Shown here: one piece after another, positions 53,848 to 62,609 of the stretch
How positions within the stretch are numbered: the stretch's first letter is position 1
Layout of the letters: every line of letters starts with the position of its first letter
Assembly (NCBI RefSeq): GCF_003240585.1
Contig: NZ_PCDP01000001.1
Span: forward strand, 581,500-645,499
DNA from: Arminella tubonensis
GTDB taxonomy: Bacteria > Pseudomonadota > Alphaproteobacteria > Rhizobiales > Rhizobiaceae
Direction of reading: 5' to 3'
DNA length: 64,000 bases
Program-made: the position numbers and the translations under genes
Notes under the pieces: model-generated
Seen by the model: the letters and a program-made list of their open reading frames with translations, nothing else
What the model was told of the DNA's origin: nothing
Databases searched by the model: none

Positions 53848-53936
53848 GTCGAAATCTCCTCTAGTTCAGCCAAAGCCTAGTACCGTCCACCGTTCGGGAC
53901 TAAAGTCGAAAACGCTGGAACGCGGTCATTTCTGCC

Positions 53937-54968
53937 ATGCTCGTTGAAGACAGCCGCATCAATGTCGCCATCCTCGCGGTGCCTGAAGTCACGGCCTCCG
54001 CGTTGTTCGGCATGTTTGACCTGTTCTCCTCTCCGGGCAGAGACTGGCCCTTCATCGTCAAGGGTGAAGCCGGCGAACAGCGCATGCGTCCCTACATCGT
54101 CGCACGGACCAGCGAGGGCTTTCAGGCCGCAAACGGCATCTGGGTGAAGCCGGACTTCGATCTCAACGGCTGCCCGCAGCCCGACATCGTGTGCATTCCG
54201 GATTTCTTCGTCAATCCAGGGGAAAGCGTCTCGGGGCAATATGATGCTGAAGCGGGATGGCTGAAGCAATCCCACGAGGACGGCGCGATGTTGGCCAGCG
54301 CCTGCTCGGGCGCGGTGCTGCTCGGCGAGGCCGGGCTGCTCGATAATTGCGATGCCACCATTCATTGGGGCTATGTGGCGACGCTCACCAACAACTATCC
54401 AGGCGTCAAGGTGAAAGTGGATCGCTCGCTCGTGCTCAGCGGCGAGGCCCAACGCATCGTCATGGCGGGCGGCGGGTCGAGCTGGCAGGACCTCGCGCTT
54501 TATCTCATCGCACGATTTGTCGGCCTGAAGGAAGCGATGGAGGTCGCCAAGGTCTACATGCTGCAATGGCACGACCTGGGCCAGCAGCCGTTCGCGTCGC
54601 TGATGGGCTTCCGGCAGACGAGAGACGCGGCGATCAACAAGTGCCAGGAATGGCTGGCGATGAACTACAGGACCCACGCCCCCGTCGCGGCGATGACGGC
54701 ACTTTCCGGCCTGCCCGAACGCTCGTTCATCCGGCGCTTCACCAAAGCGGCGGGCATGACACCGCTCGACTATGTCCACGCGCTACGGCTCGAGGAAGCC
54801 AAGCAAATGCTGGAAACCACAGATATGCCCATCGAGGCCATCGCCAACGAAACCGGGTATGAGGACACTAGCTTCTTCGGCCGACTGTTCCTGCGCAAGA
54901 CGGGAATGACACCGTCGCACTATCGTCTGCGTTTCGGCTCATTGGGCCGGGCGCTCAGGCACGAATAG
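53937..54968 (+). CDS. GlxA-type AraC regulator with DJ-1/PfpI domain (second)
   Basis: A 343-residue regulator. The DJ-1-like domain is at the N-terminus (INVAILAVPEVTASALFGMF, ASACSGAVLLGEAGLLD with the conserved cysteine) and the AraC DNA-binding part at the C-terminus (VAAMTALSGLPERSFIRRF, ANETGYEDTSFFGRLFLRKT). It is divergent from the flavin oxidase gene with an 89-bp intergenic region, so it is the best candidate regulator of that gene. It is not a close copy of the regulator at 51476-52450. Confidence 0.93.
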   Translation: MLVEDSRINVAILAVPEVTASALFGMFDLFSSPGRDWPFIVKGEAGEQRMRPYIVARTSEGFQAANGIWVKPDFDLNGCPQPDIVCIPDFFVNPGESVSGQYDAEAGWLKQSHEDGAMLASACSGAVLLGEAGLLDNCDATIHWGYVATLTNNYPGVKVKVDRSLVLSGEAQRIVMAGGGSSWQDLALYLIARFVGLKEAMEVAKVYMLQWHDLGQQPFASLMGFRQTRDAAINKCQEWLAMNYRTHAPVAAMTALSGLPERSFIRRFTKAAGMTPLDYVHALRLEEAKQMLETTDMPIEAIANETGYEDTSFFGRLFLRKTGMTPSHYRLRFGSLGRALRHE

Positions 54969-54987
54969 GCCGCGGATCGGTCGAAAC

Positions 54988-55209
54988 TCAGTGGACCGTG
55001 CCGACGATATCGATCTGTCCGGCGTCCGTCGTGACGTGGGCTCTGTATCGCTCGGCGATTTCTGCAAGGACGATCGTTATTTCCTCGCTCCCGCAGCCTT
55101 CCGACATCGCCTTTCTGATCGCGTCGTCGATCGCGTCCGCAAGGGCGCCACGTCGCTCGAGGGCAATTTTTGTGGACAGGAAGGGCGGTACAGCATCTCG
55201 TCTGGTCAT
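54988..55209 (-). CDS. Small protein of unknown function
   Basis: A 73-residue protein behind AAGGAG. It is charged and probably helical (RGALADAIDDAIRKAMSEGC). I recognise no family. It converges on the second GlxA gene with a 19-bp gap. Confidence 0.6.
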   Translation of the reverse strand: MTRRDAVPPFLSTKIALERRGALADAIDDAIRKAMSEGCGSEEITIVLAEIAERYRAHVTTDAGQIDIVGTVH

Positions 55210-55566
55210 CGCTACTCCTTTATCCGGTCCCAAACGGCCAGACCTCCAAGGCAGATTAGCTTCCATTGATGGGGCAAAGTTAGGGCAACGGCCTCACGCG
55301 GCAAGTCCAGAGGCCACAAATCTCGCTGCCCTACCCCGATATGACTAGGATTGCCTGGCGAGCCTGATGGCGCAGGCAGCGTGTCCCCCTAGATGACGGG
55401 GGTTGCCGTGGTTCGGACCGGGGTCATATGGAAGGAGCCGACTTCGGAAGGCGGGGCTCGCGACCCCCTTGCCACCGTGGCATGGCGGGCCCCTCAAATT
55501 AGCGTGTCTGGATTCCCGCGACGCAGCGCTCTATTGTCGATTGCTACGAACGATGGGAGCAACGTG
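55210..55566. other. Intergenic region, nothing recognised
   Basis: About 360 bp between two divergent small genes. No RNA gene or repeat was recognised. It probably holds both promoters. Confidence 0.45.
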
Positions 55567-55872
55567 ATGCGAGCATTTTTCCTCTGTGCCCTCTTGGCCG
55601 TCCAGGCGAACGAAGCGACGGCTGCCAGCAAGTTTTCATCCAGTTCGATGAGTTGCGCTGCGCTCGGAAAGATCATCGAGCACGAGGGAGCCGTCATACT
55701 GCGCTATCCCTCGCGCAAGGTGCCCGGGCTTACGCTATATGACCGGTATGTGAGGGATGCGTCCTATTGCAGCGGGACCGACACGCTCGCTCGCGCTGCC
55801 GTTCCGGCTAATGACGACAATAGCTGCCCCGTTTTCATCTGCCGAACGAACTGGGGTCGGAACCCGCGGTAG
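55567..55872 (+). CDS. Small secreted cysteine-containing protein
   Basis: A 101-residue protein with a signal peptide (MRAFFLCALLAVQANEATAA). The mature part carries four cysteines (SMSCAAL, ASYCSGT, NSCPVFICR) that could form two disulfides. No named family was recognised. The start at 55567 is placed at the signal peptide; the frame is open further upstream without a ribosome-binding site. Confidence 0.65.
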   Translation: MRAFFLCALLAVQANEATAASKFSSSSMSCAALGKIIEHEGAVILRYPSRKVPGLTLYDRYVRDASYCSGTDTLARAAVPANDDNSCPVFICRTNWGRNPR

Positions 55873-55910
55873 TCGAACCGATCTCTGCAACGGATGCTGC
55901 ACAGACGAAA

Positions 55911-56342
55911 TCAGGCGTTCGATCCGCGAAGGATCTCAAGCGTCATTTCATCCGCCCGGCCATCGAAGAACCTGCCGAGAGCCTCATTGTAGATCGGGTC
56001 GCTCCCGACGGCGGCGAACAAGGTCATGGACGACCTGAACTTGGCGTCATCAGGATATCCAAGCACGTCGTGGGCGCTGACGCCTTCCAGATCAAGCATC
56101 GCTCCGGTCATTTCCCTTAGCCGCGAAGAAAGAACGGGATCGCTCAGATAGGCCTGCGCCTCCTCTTTCGACCCGATAGCGTATCGGAGCGCCATCGCCG
56201 ATGATCCCAAGCCCTTGATCTGCGGGAACATGAACCACATCCAGTGGGATCTCTTGCGGCCATCGCGCAATTCCGCGAGCGCCGTTTGATAGACCTGGTC
56301 CTGCGCGCTCCTGAAGCGCTGAAGATCGAAATTGTCTGCCAC
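55911..56342 (-). CDS. DUF1810 family protein
   Basis: A 143-residue protein with the family blocks FDLQRFRSAQDQVYQTALAE, GRKRSHWMWFMFPQIKGLG and GYPDDAKFRSSMTLF. DUF1810 proteins are small cytoplasmic proteins of unknown function related to the NADAR/YbiA group. A GTG start at 56342 behind GAGGGGGA is preferred over the ATG at 56396, because family members begin close to the FDLQRF block. Confidence 0.88.
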   Translation of the reverse strand: MADNFDLQRFRSAQDQVYQTALAELRDGRKRSHWMWFMFPQIKGLGSSAMALRYAIGSKEEAQAYLSDPVLSSRLREMTGAMLDLEGVSAHDVLGYPDDAKFRSSMTLFAAVGSDPIYNEALGRFFDGRADEMTLEILRGSNA

Positions 56343-56578
56343 GACACTTCCCCCTCTTGGCCCGGTTTGCATATCGGCACAAACTGAACGCTCCAACAGC
56401 CCGCAAGTTCAACTCGCGAGATGTGCGGATATCGGAGCAACGGGTGCAACGGCCGAAAAAAATGTGGTGACGCTGTCGAAATAGCGAGGTCTCAAACGTC
56501 TTTAGATCGGAGGTGCGCGGAGGACGGCAAGCCGCGGCCCGCTTCCCGATCATCTTGCCGACATGGGGTTACGTGGCC

Positions 56579-57793
56579 ATGAGTATTTCCTATCGTTGGG
56601 TGATCGTCTGTGCGGGTGCATTGATGACATGCGTTGCGCTGGGCGCGATGTTTTCGCTGGCGATTTTCCAGCTGCCGATTGCTACAGCCACCGGCTGGTC
56701 GCATGTGGGCATAGCGAGCGCGATGACCCTGAATTTCATCGTCATGGGGTTTGGCGGCTTTCTCTGGGGCGCTGCAAGCGACCGTTTCGGCCCCCGCATT
56801 GTCGTCCTGATAGGAGCAGTACTTCTGGGGCTGGCGCTTGTGCTGGCAAGCCGCGCAGGCTCGCTTCTGCAATTTCAACTGACCTACGGCATCCTTGTCG
56901 GACTTGCGGCAAGCACATTTTTCGCGCCGATGATCGCTGCCACCACCGCATGGTTCGAGACGAACCGCAGCCTTGCGGTCTCGCTCGTCTCGGCCGGCAT
57001 GGGCGTCGCGCCGATGACCGTTTCGCCTTTCGCACGCTGGCTCATCTCGGCCTACGACTGGCGAACCGCCATGCTCATCATCGGGGTTTTGACCTGGGCT
57101 CTGCTCGTACCGGCGGCGCTATTGGTAAGGCGTGCGCCTGTTGACGCCAGCGACCAGGCTGCAAATCCTTCGTTGGAGAGCGCCGCGCCTTCACTATCAG
57201 AGGTATTTCGGTCGCCGCAATTCATCGTGCTCGGCCTTACCTTCTTTGCCTGCTGTGCCGCGCATTCGGGACCGATCTTCCATATGGTGAGCTACGCCAG
57301 CATTTGCGGCATCACGCCGATGGCGGCGGTCAGCATCTACAGCGTCGAGGGGCTGGCGGGGCTCGGCGGCCGGCTGCTCTATGGCGGACTTGCCGACAGG
57401 ATCGGGGTGAAACCGGTTCTGGTCGCCGGCCTGCTGATACAGGCGCTTGTGCTCGCGGCATATCTGTTTGTCAGCCAGCTCAGCGAATTCTATGCCCTGG
57501 CAGTCATTTTTGGGAGCGCCTATGGCGGCGTGATGCCGCTCTATGCGGTATTGGCGCGGGAGTATTTCGGGCCGCGCATCATCGGCACCGTGTTCGGTGC
57601 AGCGACCATGCTCTCCAGTCTCGGCATGGCTTTCGGCCCTCTTGTCGGCGGGTGGATATTCGACACCTTCGCCAACTATTCCTGGCTCTTCATCGGATCC
57701 GCGTTGGTTGGGCTGGGGGCCGCGGGAATAGCACTCGCATTTCCGCCCTTGCCACGGCAGGCAACCGGGACGGCGCTCGAACCCGTGACGTGA
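56579..57793 (+). CDS. MFS transporter (oxalate-formate antiporter / monocarboxylate-like group)
   Basis: A 404-residue transporter with 12 hydrophobic segments. Motif A-like GAASDRFGPRIVVLIGAVLLG follows helix 2, and the second-half repeat GGLADRIGVKPVLVAGLLIQ is near residue 275. It resembles MFS transporters for small carboxylates. The substrate is not predictable and no metabolic gene is beside it. The ribosome-binding site is weak. Confidence 0.9.
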   Translation: MSISYRWVIVCAGALMTCVALGAMFSLAIFQLPIATATGWSHVGIASAMTLNFIVMGFGGFLWGAASDRFGPRIVVLIGAVLLGLALVLASRAGSLLQFQLTYGILVGLAASTFFAPMIAATTAWFETNRSLAVSLVSAGMGVAPMTVSPFARWLISAYDWRTAMLIIGVLTWALLVPAALLVRRAPVDASDQAANPSLESAAPSLSEVFRSPQFIVLGLTFFACCAAHSGPIFHMVSYASICGITPMAAVSIYSVEGLAGLGGRLLYGGLADRIGVKPVLVAGLLIQALVLAAYLFVSQLSEFYALAVIFGSAYGGVMPLYAVLAREYFGPRIIGTVFGAATMLSSLGMAFGPLVGGWIFDTFANYSWLFIGSALVGLGAAGIALAFPPLPRQATGTALEPVT

Positions 57794-57866
57794 TGTCGGC
57801 CAGCCTCGGTCGTCAAGGCGAAGGAAGGGCGATGCGCCAAGGGGCACCCTTCCATTCGTGCTTTGC

Positions 57867-58781
57867 TCAGCGCGTCGGAGCAGGCGCGCCCTTTGCCGGA
57901 GCAGACGCCGCCTTTATCGGACTGATGGATCCGGTCGTTTCAATCAGCTCTGGACGAGGCTGCGGAATTGGCATTGCGGCGGGAGACGCCTCGCCGGTGG
58001 TTTGGGCCACGTCAAAAGTCGAATCAGATGGCGCGAGGGGCAGAGGAAGTGGAATCGGAACCTGGGCCGGGATCGGAGGTGTGACCGGCGTGGCGACTGC
58101 GACAGCGTCTGGAAGCGGGAGGGTAGGAGGAACAGGAGCTACGACAGGTACCGGAACCTGCTGTTCCGTTGGCAACAATAGCGGAAACTGCGCCGCCTGT
58201 ACCGATTGCATCGGCACGTAGTTCATCGCCACTTCATAGGCCGGAAGCGGCGCGGGCGTTTCAAGCGTCCCGTCCTGGTCGCGTTTCTCATAAAAGGCAT
58301 TTCCGCCGGCGACAGCAACGTAGTGCATGTTTTTGTAAGGGTATTTCAGGCCTTGGGTGTGGAAGAACATCGCGTCCTTTACACCAGGATGCCGCTCTCC
58401 GCGCAGGAGCGAGGTCGCTGCCAGCTCGAGCTCCGGCTCTGCCTGTGCTTTGACCTCCCTCGTCATTACACCTGGCGCAAATTGCTTTTCCTGCGCAACG
58501 ATGCCGCAGATCGTCGGGGGGTAAGCGCCCGATGTCAGCCGGTTCATCACGACCGATCCGACCGCCATGTAACCATCATGGTCCGAGTGCTCGGACTCGA
58601 AATACATGGCCCGCTTCAGACAATCGCGGTCCTTGACCGTGTAGTTATAGGTGACCTTCGTTGGCCGAAGAGACTTGGAAGTGTTGCTAGCGCCAGACGG
58701 CGCAGTCGTGCAGCCTGCAGCCGCCAACCCGACAAACAACAAACCGAAAACCCATGTACCCAATACGCGTTGCGCCCTCAA
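57867..58781 (-). CDS. Cell wall hydrolase, SleB-like domain, lipoprotein
   Basis: A 304-residue protein. The N-terminal signal ends in a lipobox (GLAAAGC, Cys24). The Hydrolase_2/SleB domain follows (about residues 48-165), with the catalytic glutamate in RAMYFESEHSDHDGYMAVGS and the KQFAPGVM block. The C-terminal 120 residues are a proline- and valine-rich low-complexity tail. It is a muramidase or transglycosylase-type enzyme acting on peptidoglycan. It is followed upstream by a gene-free stretch to 59095. Confidence 0.92.
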   Translation of the reverse strand: MRAQRVLGTWVFGLLFVGLAAAGCTTAPSGASNTSKSLRPTKVTYNYTVKDRDCLKRAMYFESEHSDHDGYMAVGSVVMNRLTSGAYPPTICGIVAQEKQFAPGVMTREVKAQAEPELELAATSLLRGERHPGVKDAMFFHTQGLKYPYKNMHYVAVAGGNAFYEKRDQDGTLETPAPLPAYEVAMNYVPMQSVQAAQFPLLLPTEQQVPVPVVAPVPPTLPLPDAVAVATPVTPPIPAQVPIPLPLPLAPSDSTFDVAQTTGEASPAAMPIPQPRPELIETTGSISPIKAASAPAKGAPAPTR

Positions 58782-59095
58782 CGGCAGGTGCCTCCCATAT
58801 GATTAGAACAGCCCTTATCGATCAAGAGAGAGCTTCATAGCCGAAATTCGAAGGAATTCCAAACGGATCGCAACAATTATATGACGAATGGACCTTAACA
58901 TCCGCTAAAGGGCCCTCAATCAGCCCTGTATGCCGGGTCCCGAATGCCTGGCCTCCGGCAGCCGAATGAAATTTTCTTGCACGCCGAAATGCCTCGATCG
59001 TTCCTCGTGCGGCCCACCTCCTGCCGCTCGGACGGATGACCGAACATTTCGTTCACCGATGATGGACTGGTGTGCAGCGGCGTCACTTCGGATGG
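58782..59095. other. Intergenic region, nothing recognised
   Basis: About 310 bp between the sleB-like gene and the 3' end of the Slam-type gene. No repeat, RNA gene or clear terminator was recognised. Confidence 0.5.
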
Positions 59096-60436
59096 TCAAT
59101 ATTTCTTGGTAAAGTACAGGTTCACCGCGTGAGAATCGTAGTCGTAAAGGCCAATGTTGGAATTGTTGTTCGTATAACGATATTCCAGCTGCGGGGCGAT
59201 ACCCATGTAGCTCAGGTTGCGAAAGGTACCGCTGACCGCAATGCCAATCTGCCCGTCTTTGCGTCCCTGGCCGGTCCAGGGAAACTTGCCGCCATAATTT
59301 CTAGACTCGTATCCAACGGCAATGCTGCCGAGTATGCCAAAGGGCAAATCGGAATAGACCTCAAGATAGGGGCGCGCGCTTTTATAGGAGTTGAAGTCCT
59401 TCTCCGCGTCCATCCGAGTTGTCGTCACGCCGATGTTGGCTAACAAGGACGCCGAAAAAGCATGCTGATATCGCAGGCCCACCGTCGTCTCGACGCCACT
59501 CATCGCGTCCTGACTATCATAATCGAGATAACGCACCCCTGATGTCAGCCGCAAAATATCGCCTCCGGCGCCAATGCGGCGTTGGACAGAGCCTTCGGCA
59601 CCGTAGCCGAAACGGCTGCCCTCCCAGCCGTAGTAGGTTCGCTCCAGCGTAGGCCCTATACCGAAGCGCCAGTCCACGTTTTTATAGGAGAGTTCTGAAA
59701 AGACCCGTCCGGAGAAGTCGTCGTAATCCTTGTCGCGGTATTTTGTGCCATCGAAATTGCCGCCCACGGCCAAAGCCATTCGATCAGTGAGATCGAACCT
59801 ATAGGTGCCTGACGCACCAAAATTGATCCCGACGCCGCTCTTTTGCTTATTGCCGGGTACCAAAGGAACGCCGCCGACGAAAACAGTATCCGAATTCACG
59901 CCATTGGTAATGTTGGAGCTTGGAGCGATCGAGACATAGCCATCAAGGGTCCATGGCCGCCGTGCATCGATGGAATCGATGTAATTATTATAGAGAGATC
60001 GAAATGCAGGAGATTGGCTGGACGCGGATAAAATTTGAAACTGATATTTAGCGTGTTCGTTTTCGCCCAGAAGAAAATAGGTATGCGCCAGTTCCTGCCT
60101 CACCCTGTCAAACTTCGGGTGAGCCAGTACGATCTTCTGCATCTGTTCGGCAGCCGCTTTCAGATTGCCCTGATGCTTCAGAATCAAAGCCTCGGTGAAA
60201 GCGCGGGCAACATCGCTGGCACTTCCCGTTCCAGATTGCGCAACAAGGGCACGCGCCTCGTCGTATTGCCCCGCCTCTATGCGGCTGCGTACGCTTTCGA
60301 AAGAATAGCCCTTCCCGGTATCTGCATTTGCAATGCAAATACCGGAAAAAATTATGCAGTAAAAAGCGAAAAGGCTGCCCAGGCACTTTGCCAGGACTGA
60401 CAAAGCAGAAGGCGTCAGATTGCCACTTTTAGGCAC
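59096..60436 (-). CDS. Slam-type outer-membrane surface lipoprotein exporter
   Basis: A 446-residue protein with an N-terminal hydrophobic signal (about residues 10-36), a TPR-like periplasmic part (about 45-150: VRSRIEAGQYDEARALVAQ, HPKFDRVRQELAHTYFLLGE) and a C-terminal beta-barrel (about 155-446) with alternating strands, ending in KKY. The order TPR plus 14-strand-type DUF560 barrel defines Slam (surface lipoprotein assembly modulator), which moves lipoproteins across the outer membrane. It lies 5 bp downstream of a lipoprotein gene, the arrangement seen for Slam and its cargo in Neisseria and Acinetobacter. The DNA is less GC-rich than its neighbours. Confidence 0.85.
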   Translation of the reverse strand: MPKSGNLTPSALSVLAKCLGSLFAFYCIIFSGICIANADTGKGYSFESVRSRIEAGQYDEARALVAQSGTGSASDVARAFTEALILKHQGNLKAAAEQMQKIVLAHPKFDRVRQELAHTYFLLGENEHAKYQFQILSASSQSPAFRSLYNNYIDSIDARRPWTLDGYVSIAPSSNITNGVNSDTVFVGGVPLVPGNKQKSGVGINFGASGTYRFDLTDRMALAVGGNFDGTKYRDKDYDDFSGRVFSELSYKNVDWRFGIGPTLERTYYGWEGSRFGYGAEGSVQRRIGAGGDILRLTSGVRYLDYDSQDAMSGVETTVGLRYQHAFSASLLANIGVTTTRMDAEKDFNSYKSARPYLEVYSDLPFGILGSIAVGYESRNYGGKFPWTGQGRKDGQIGIAVSGTFRNLSYMGIAPQLEYRYTNNNSNIGLYDYDSHAVNLYFTKKY

Positions 60437-60441
60437 AGTCG

Positions 60442-61365
60442 CTACTGCTTCTTGCCGTAAAATGCGCCGACGGTGGATGCTCCAGCATCCGTGGTCGTTA
60501 TCGCACCAGCCGTTTCGCTGGCACCGACGCCAAAGAATCCACCCTCCACCTTGCCCGGAACGACCTTGTCCACGCCAGCAACAGTAGCCGAAATGGTATC
60601 GCCCTGGCCCGTTGCATATGAAGCTTTGTCCCCGCTCATGGTGGAGCTGAATTTCAGCTTGGTTGGCTGCCCGGCCGTGGCACTTTGGATATTGCTGATA
60701 TCACCTTGAATCTTCCCAGCGGCAAAATCGGTCGTCAGAGCAAGATCGCCACTCGCGCCCAGCTTGCTATTCTCGGCGACAGCACCATTGGATAGCGACC
60801 CCGCATAGTTGCCTTTATATGTCGCGGTGCCGGATGTGGGGATATTGGTTGCGGTCTTCCCACCATAATATGCGCCGGCGGCAAACTGACCTACCTTCGA
60901 ATGATCGACCAGAATGCCGAATGCCGTCGGAGCATCCTTCGAACTTGCCGACTGGTCACTCATCAGGAAGCGAGTCGAGCTATCGATCTGGTTGCTGCGA
61001 CTTGACGTCATGATGGTCCCCTGTATCGCGGGATTGCCCTTGCCTTCAAAGGTAATCGGCGCAGGACCAGTCATGAATGTCGTTTCCTTGACTGTTCCGG
61101 TCAGCGAGACCTGGCTGGGGGCAGCAGCGCCTACAGCAACGACGCCCAGACCTTTTGCCGTCAGCGGATAACCCTTGGTGCTGGGTGCTTTCACATCTGT
61201 CGAAAGCGATGCTCCGCCAGAGGTAGCAGGTGCCGAAGTTGACGCTGCGGCGGATGCAGGCGCAGCTTTAGCTGTACCTGTCGTTGTATGCGTCTCTTTC
61301 GAGCTATGTCCGCAGCTAGCCAGTGCGAGGCCTAATCCGGCCACCATCATAATATTCTTACGCAT
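60442..61365 (-). CDS. Surface lipoprotein with TbpB-like barrel, predicted Slam cargo
   Basis: A 307-residue lipoprotein (lipobox LALASC, Cys18), with a Ser/Ala/Thr-rich linker (about 20-62) and a beta-rich body. Residues about 160-307 show the transferrin-binding-protein-like barrel pattern: FAAGAYYGGKTA, TATYKGNYAGSLSNGA, GDLALTTDFAAGKIQGDISN and GFFGVGASETAGAI, with AGAF/VGAFYGKKQ at the C-terminus. In known Slam cargo this barrel is the export signal and the upstream part binds host or iron-related ligands. The ligand here is unknown. It is the first gene of the two-gene operon and is AT-richer than the chromosome average. Confidence 0.82.
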   Translation of the reverse strand: MRKNIMMVAGLGLALASCGHSSKETHTTTGTAKAAPASAAASTSAPATSGGASLSTDVKAPSTKGYPLTAKGLGVVAVGAAAPSQVSLTGTVKETTFMTGPAPITFEGKGNPAIQGTIMTSSRSNQIDSSTRFLMSDQSASSKDAPTAFGILVDHSKVGQFAAGAYYGGKTATNIPTSGTATYKGNYAGSLSNGAVAENSKLGASGDLALTTDFAAGKIQGDISNIQSATAGQPTKLKFSSTMSGDKASYATGQGDTISATVAGVDKVVPGKVEGGFFGVGASETAGAITTTDAGASTVGAFYGKKQ

Positions 61366-61736
61366 ATATAATCCCCCATCTAAAAGAAAAAGTGCGCGCT
61401 AAAAAGACCATCGCTATGGAAGATCGATAGCGTCGTTTAATGCAAACAATGATTGCATAAGTTAATGTGCGGTGGCAATCGCATAAATTGAATTTCGTTA
61501 GAAAATATGCTACTTTAGATAGATATAACTATTATGACTGCAATAAAAATGCACATTGCGATGGATGAATGACGAAGGGAGCTTAGACGGCACATTCAAA
61601 TGTGCCTGCGCGTCGCAAATGGCAATCTCAAGCCTTTGCTTCCGGTCTTTTGTCGGCATCGTTTGCGAATGCCTGCCGAAAGTGCGCGGGTTCTGCTTAT
61701 GAAGAAAACATCGGGAATTTAACGGCGGGAAAAAGC
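61366..61736. other. Promoter region of the surface-lipoprotein operon
   Basis: AT-rich region between tRNA-Pro and the lipoprotein gene. It contains the palindrome at 61441-61457 and no convincing frame. A -10-like TATAAC and TATGAC lie around 61525-61540 on either strand. Confidence 0.5.
61441..61457. promoter_or_regulatory. Candidate Fur/Mur-like operator
   Basis: TGCAA and TTGCA, 7 bp apart, form an inverted repeat 76 bp upstream of the lipoprotein start; a similar but weaker GGCAATCGCATAAATTG lies at 61474-61490. TGCAA-type palindromes are typical of Fur-family metal regulators in alphaproteobacteria (family knowledge); assignment here is an inference. Confidence 0.35.
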
Positions 61737-61813
61737 TGGTCGGAGTGGAGTGATTCGAACACTCGACCCCCACGTCCCGAACGTGGTGCGCTACCAGACT
61801 GCGCTACACTCCG
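61737..61813 (-). tRNA. tRNA-Pro (anticodon CGG)
   Basis: A 77-nt gene including an encoded CCA end. On the minus strand the acceptor stem starts CGGAGTG and closes with CACTCCG, the D-loop has AGTCTGGTAGCGC, the anticodon arm is CCACG-TTCGGGA-CGTGG with anticodon CGG, and the T-loop is GTTCGAATC. It decodes CCG. The surface-lipoprotein operon lies at its 3' side. Confidence 0.97.
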
Positions 61814-62116
61814 TGACCAGCGGCGCCTCTATAGACCAGCCGTTTTCGTTGCACAAGCTCCAAAATCCAAAAGGAAACGGTTTCCCGGCGAAAATGAGCC
61901 GCTGCATCGGCCGGACGCATCTGCACGCGAGCGCTGCCACGACGCGTGAAAAGTGCATATAACGCAACACCTTCAGCAAATTCCGCCTAAGCCGGCTCAT
62001 TGCAATTTTCTTTTGCTCGCTTTGGGGTTAAAGCCGGTATTGGGACAAGCGGGAACGGCGCGGGACAGCGGCATTTCCAACGGTCGAATGCGCGACAAGA
62101 GCTCAAGGACGATACG

Positions 62117-62521
62117 ATGAATTTCCGCACGATTTCTGCGGCGGGGCTGATGCTGGCCCTTGCCGGATGTAACACCATTTCCATACCGTCGATGCCGGCG
62201 TCGGACCCTGTGTCGGCCCGCTGGGTCGGCCAGTCTGCCGGACGTTTCTTCGCCAGCTACGGCCCGCCGATCTCCGACCACGACGATGGCGGCGGTCGTG
62301 TCTATAACTGGCGCGGCGGCTACAAGACCGTGAAGGTCGCGGCCGACGACAAAAAGGGCAAGACGGCCGGCGGCAAGGTCCACCTCAGCTGCAAGGCCGA
62401 CATCACCACCTCGTCGGACTATGTCATCCGCTCCATCCATATCCTCGGCGACATGCCCGGCACCACCGGCTCATCCTATTGCGCCGAACTGCTCGCACCG
62501 CCGGAACAGGCGAAAAGCTGA
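62117..62521 (+). CDS. Small lipoprotein of unknown function
   Basis: A 134-residue lipoprotein with a signal ending in LALAGC (Cys17). The mature part (PVSARWVGQSAGRFFASYGP, YNWRGGYKTV and two cysteines) is beta-rich in character. I recognise no named family. The start at 62117 follows AAGGAC; the open frame upstream to 62000 is not used. A terminator hairpin follows. Confidence 0.8.
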   Translation: MNFRTISAAGLMLALAGCNTISIPSMPASDPVSARWVGQSAGRFFASYGPPISDHDDGGGRVYNWRGGYKTVKVAADDKKGKTAGGKVHLSCKADITTSSDYVIRSIHILGDMPGTTGSSYCAELLAPPEQAKS

Positions 62522-62548
62522 GCAGGCCATCCGAGAGGGTTTTCCGAT

Positions 62549-62583
62549 GCAGGCGGCTCGTTGGGCCGCCTGTTTTCGTTTTT
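62549..62583 (+). terminator. Rho-independent terminator after the small lipoprotein gene
   Basis: AGGCGGC (62551-62557) and GCCGCCT (62565-62571) with a TCGTTGG loop are followed by GTTTTCGTTTTT. Confidence 0.8.
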
Positions 62584-62609
62584 GGGCGGAGTATCGCAGG
62601 GAATTGTAA

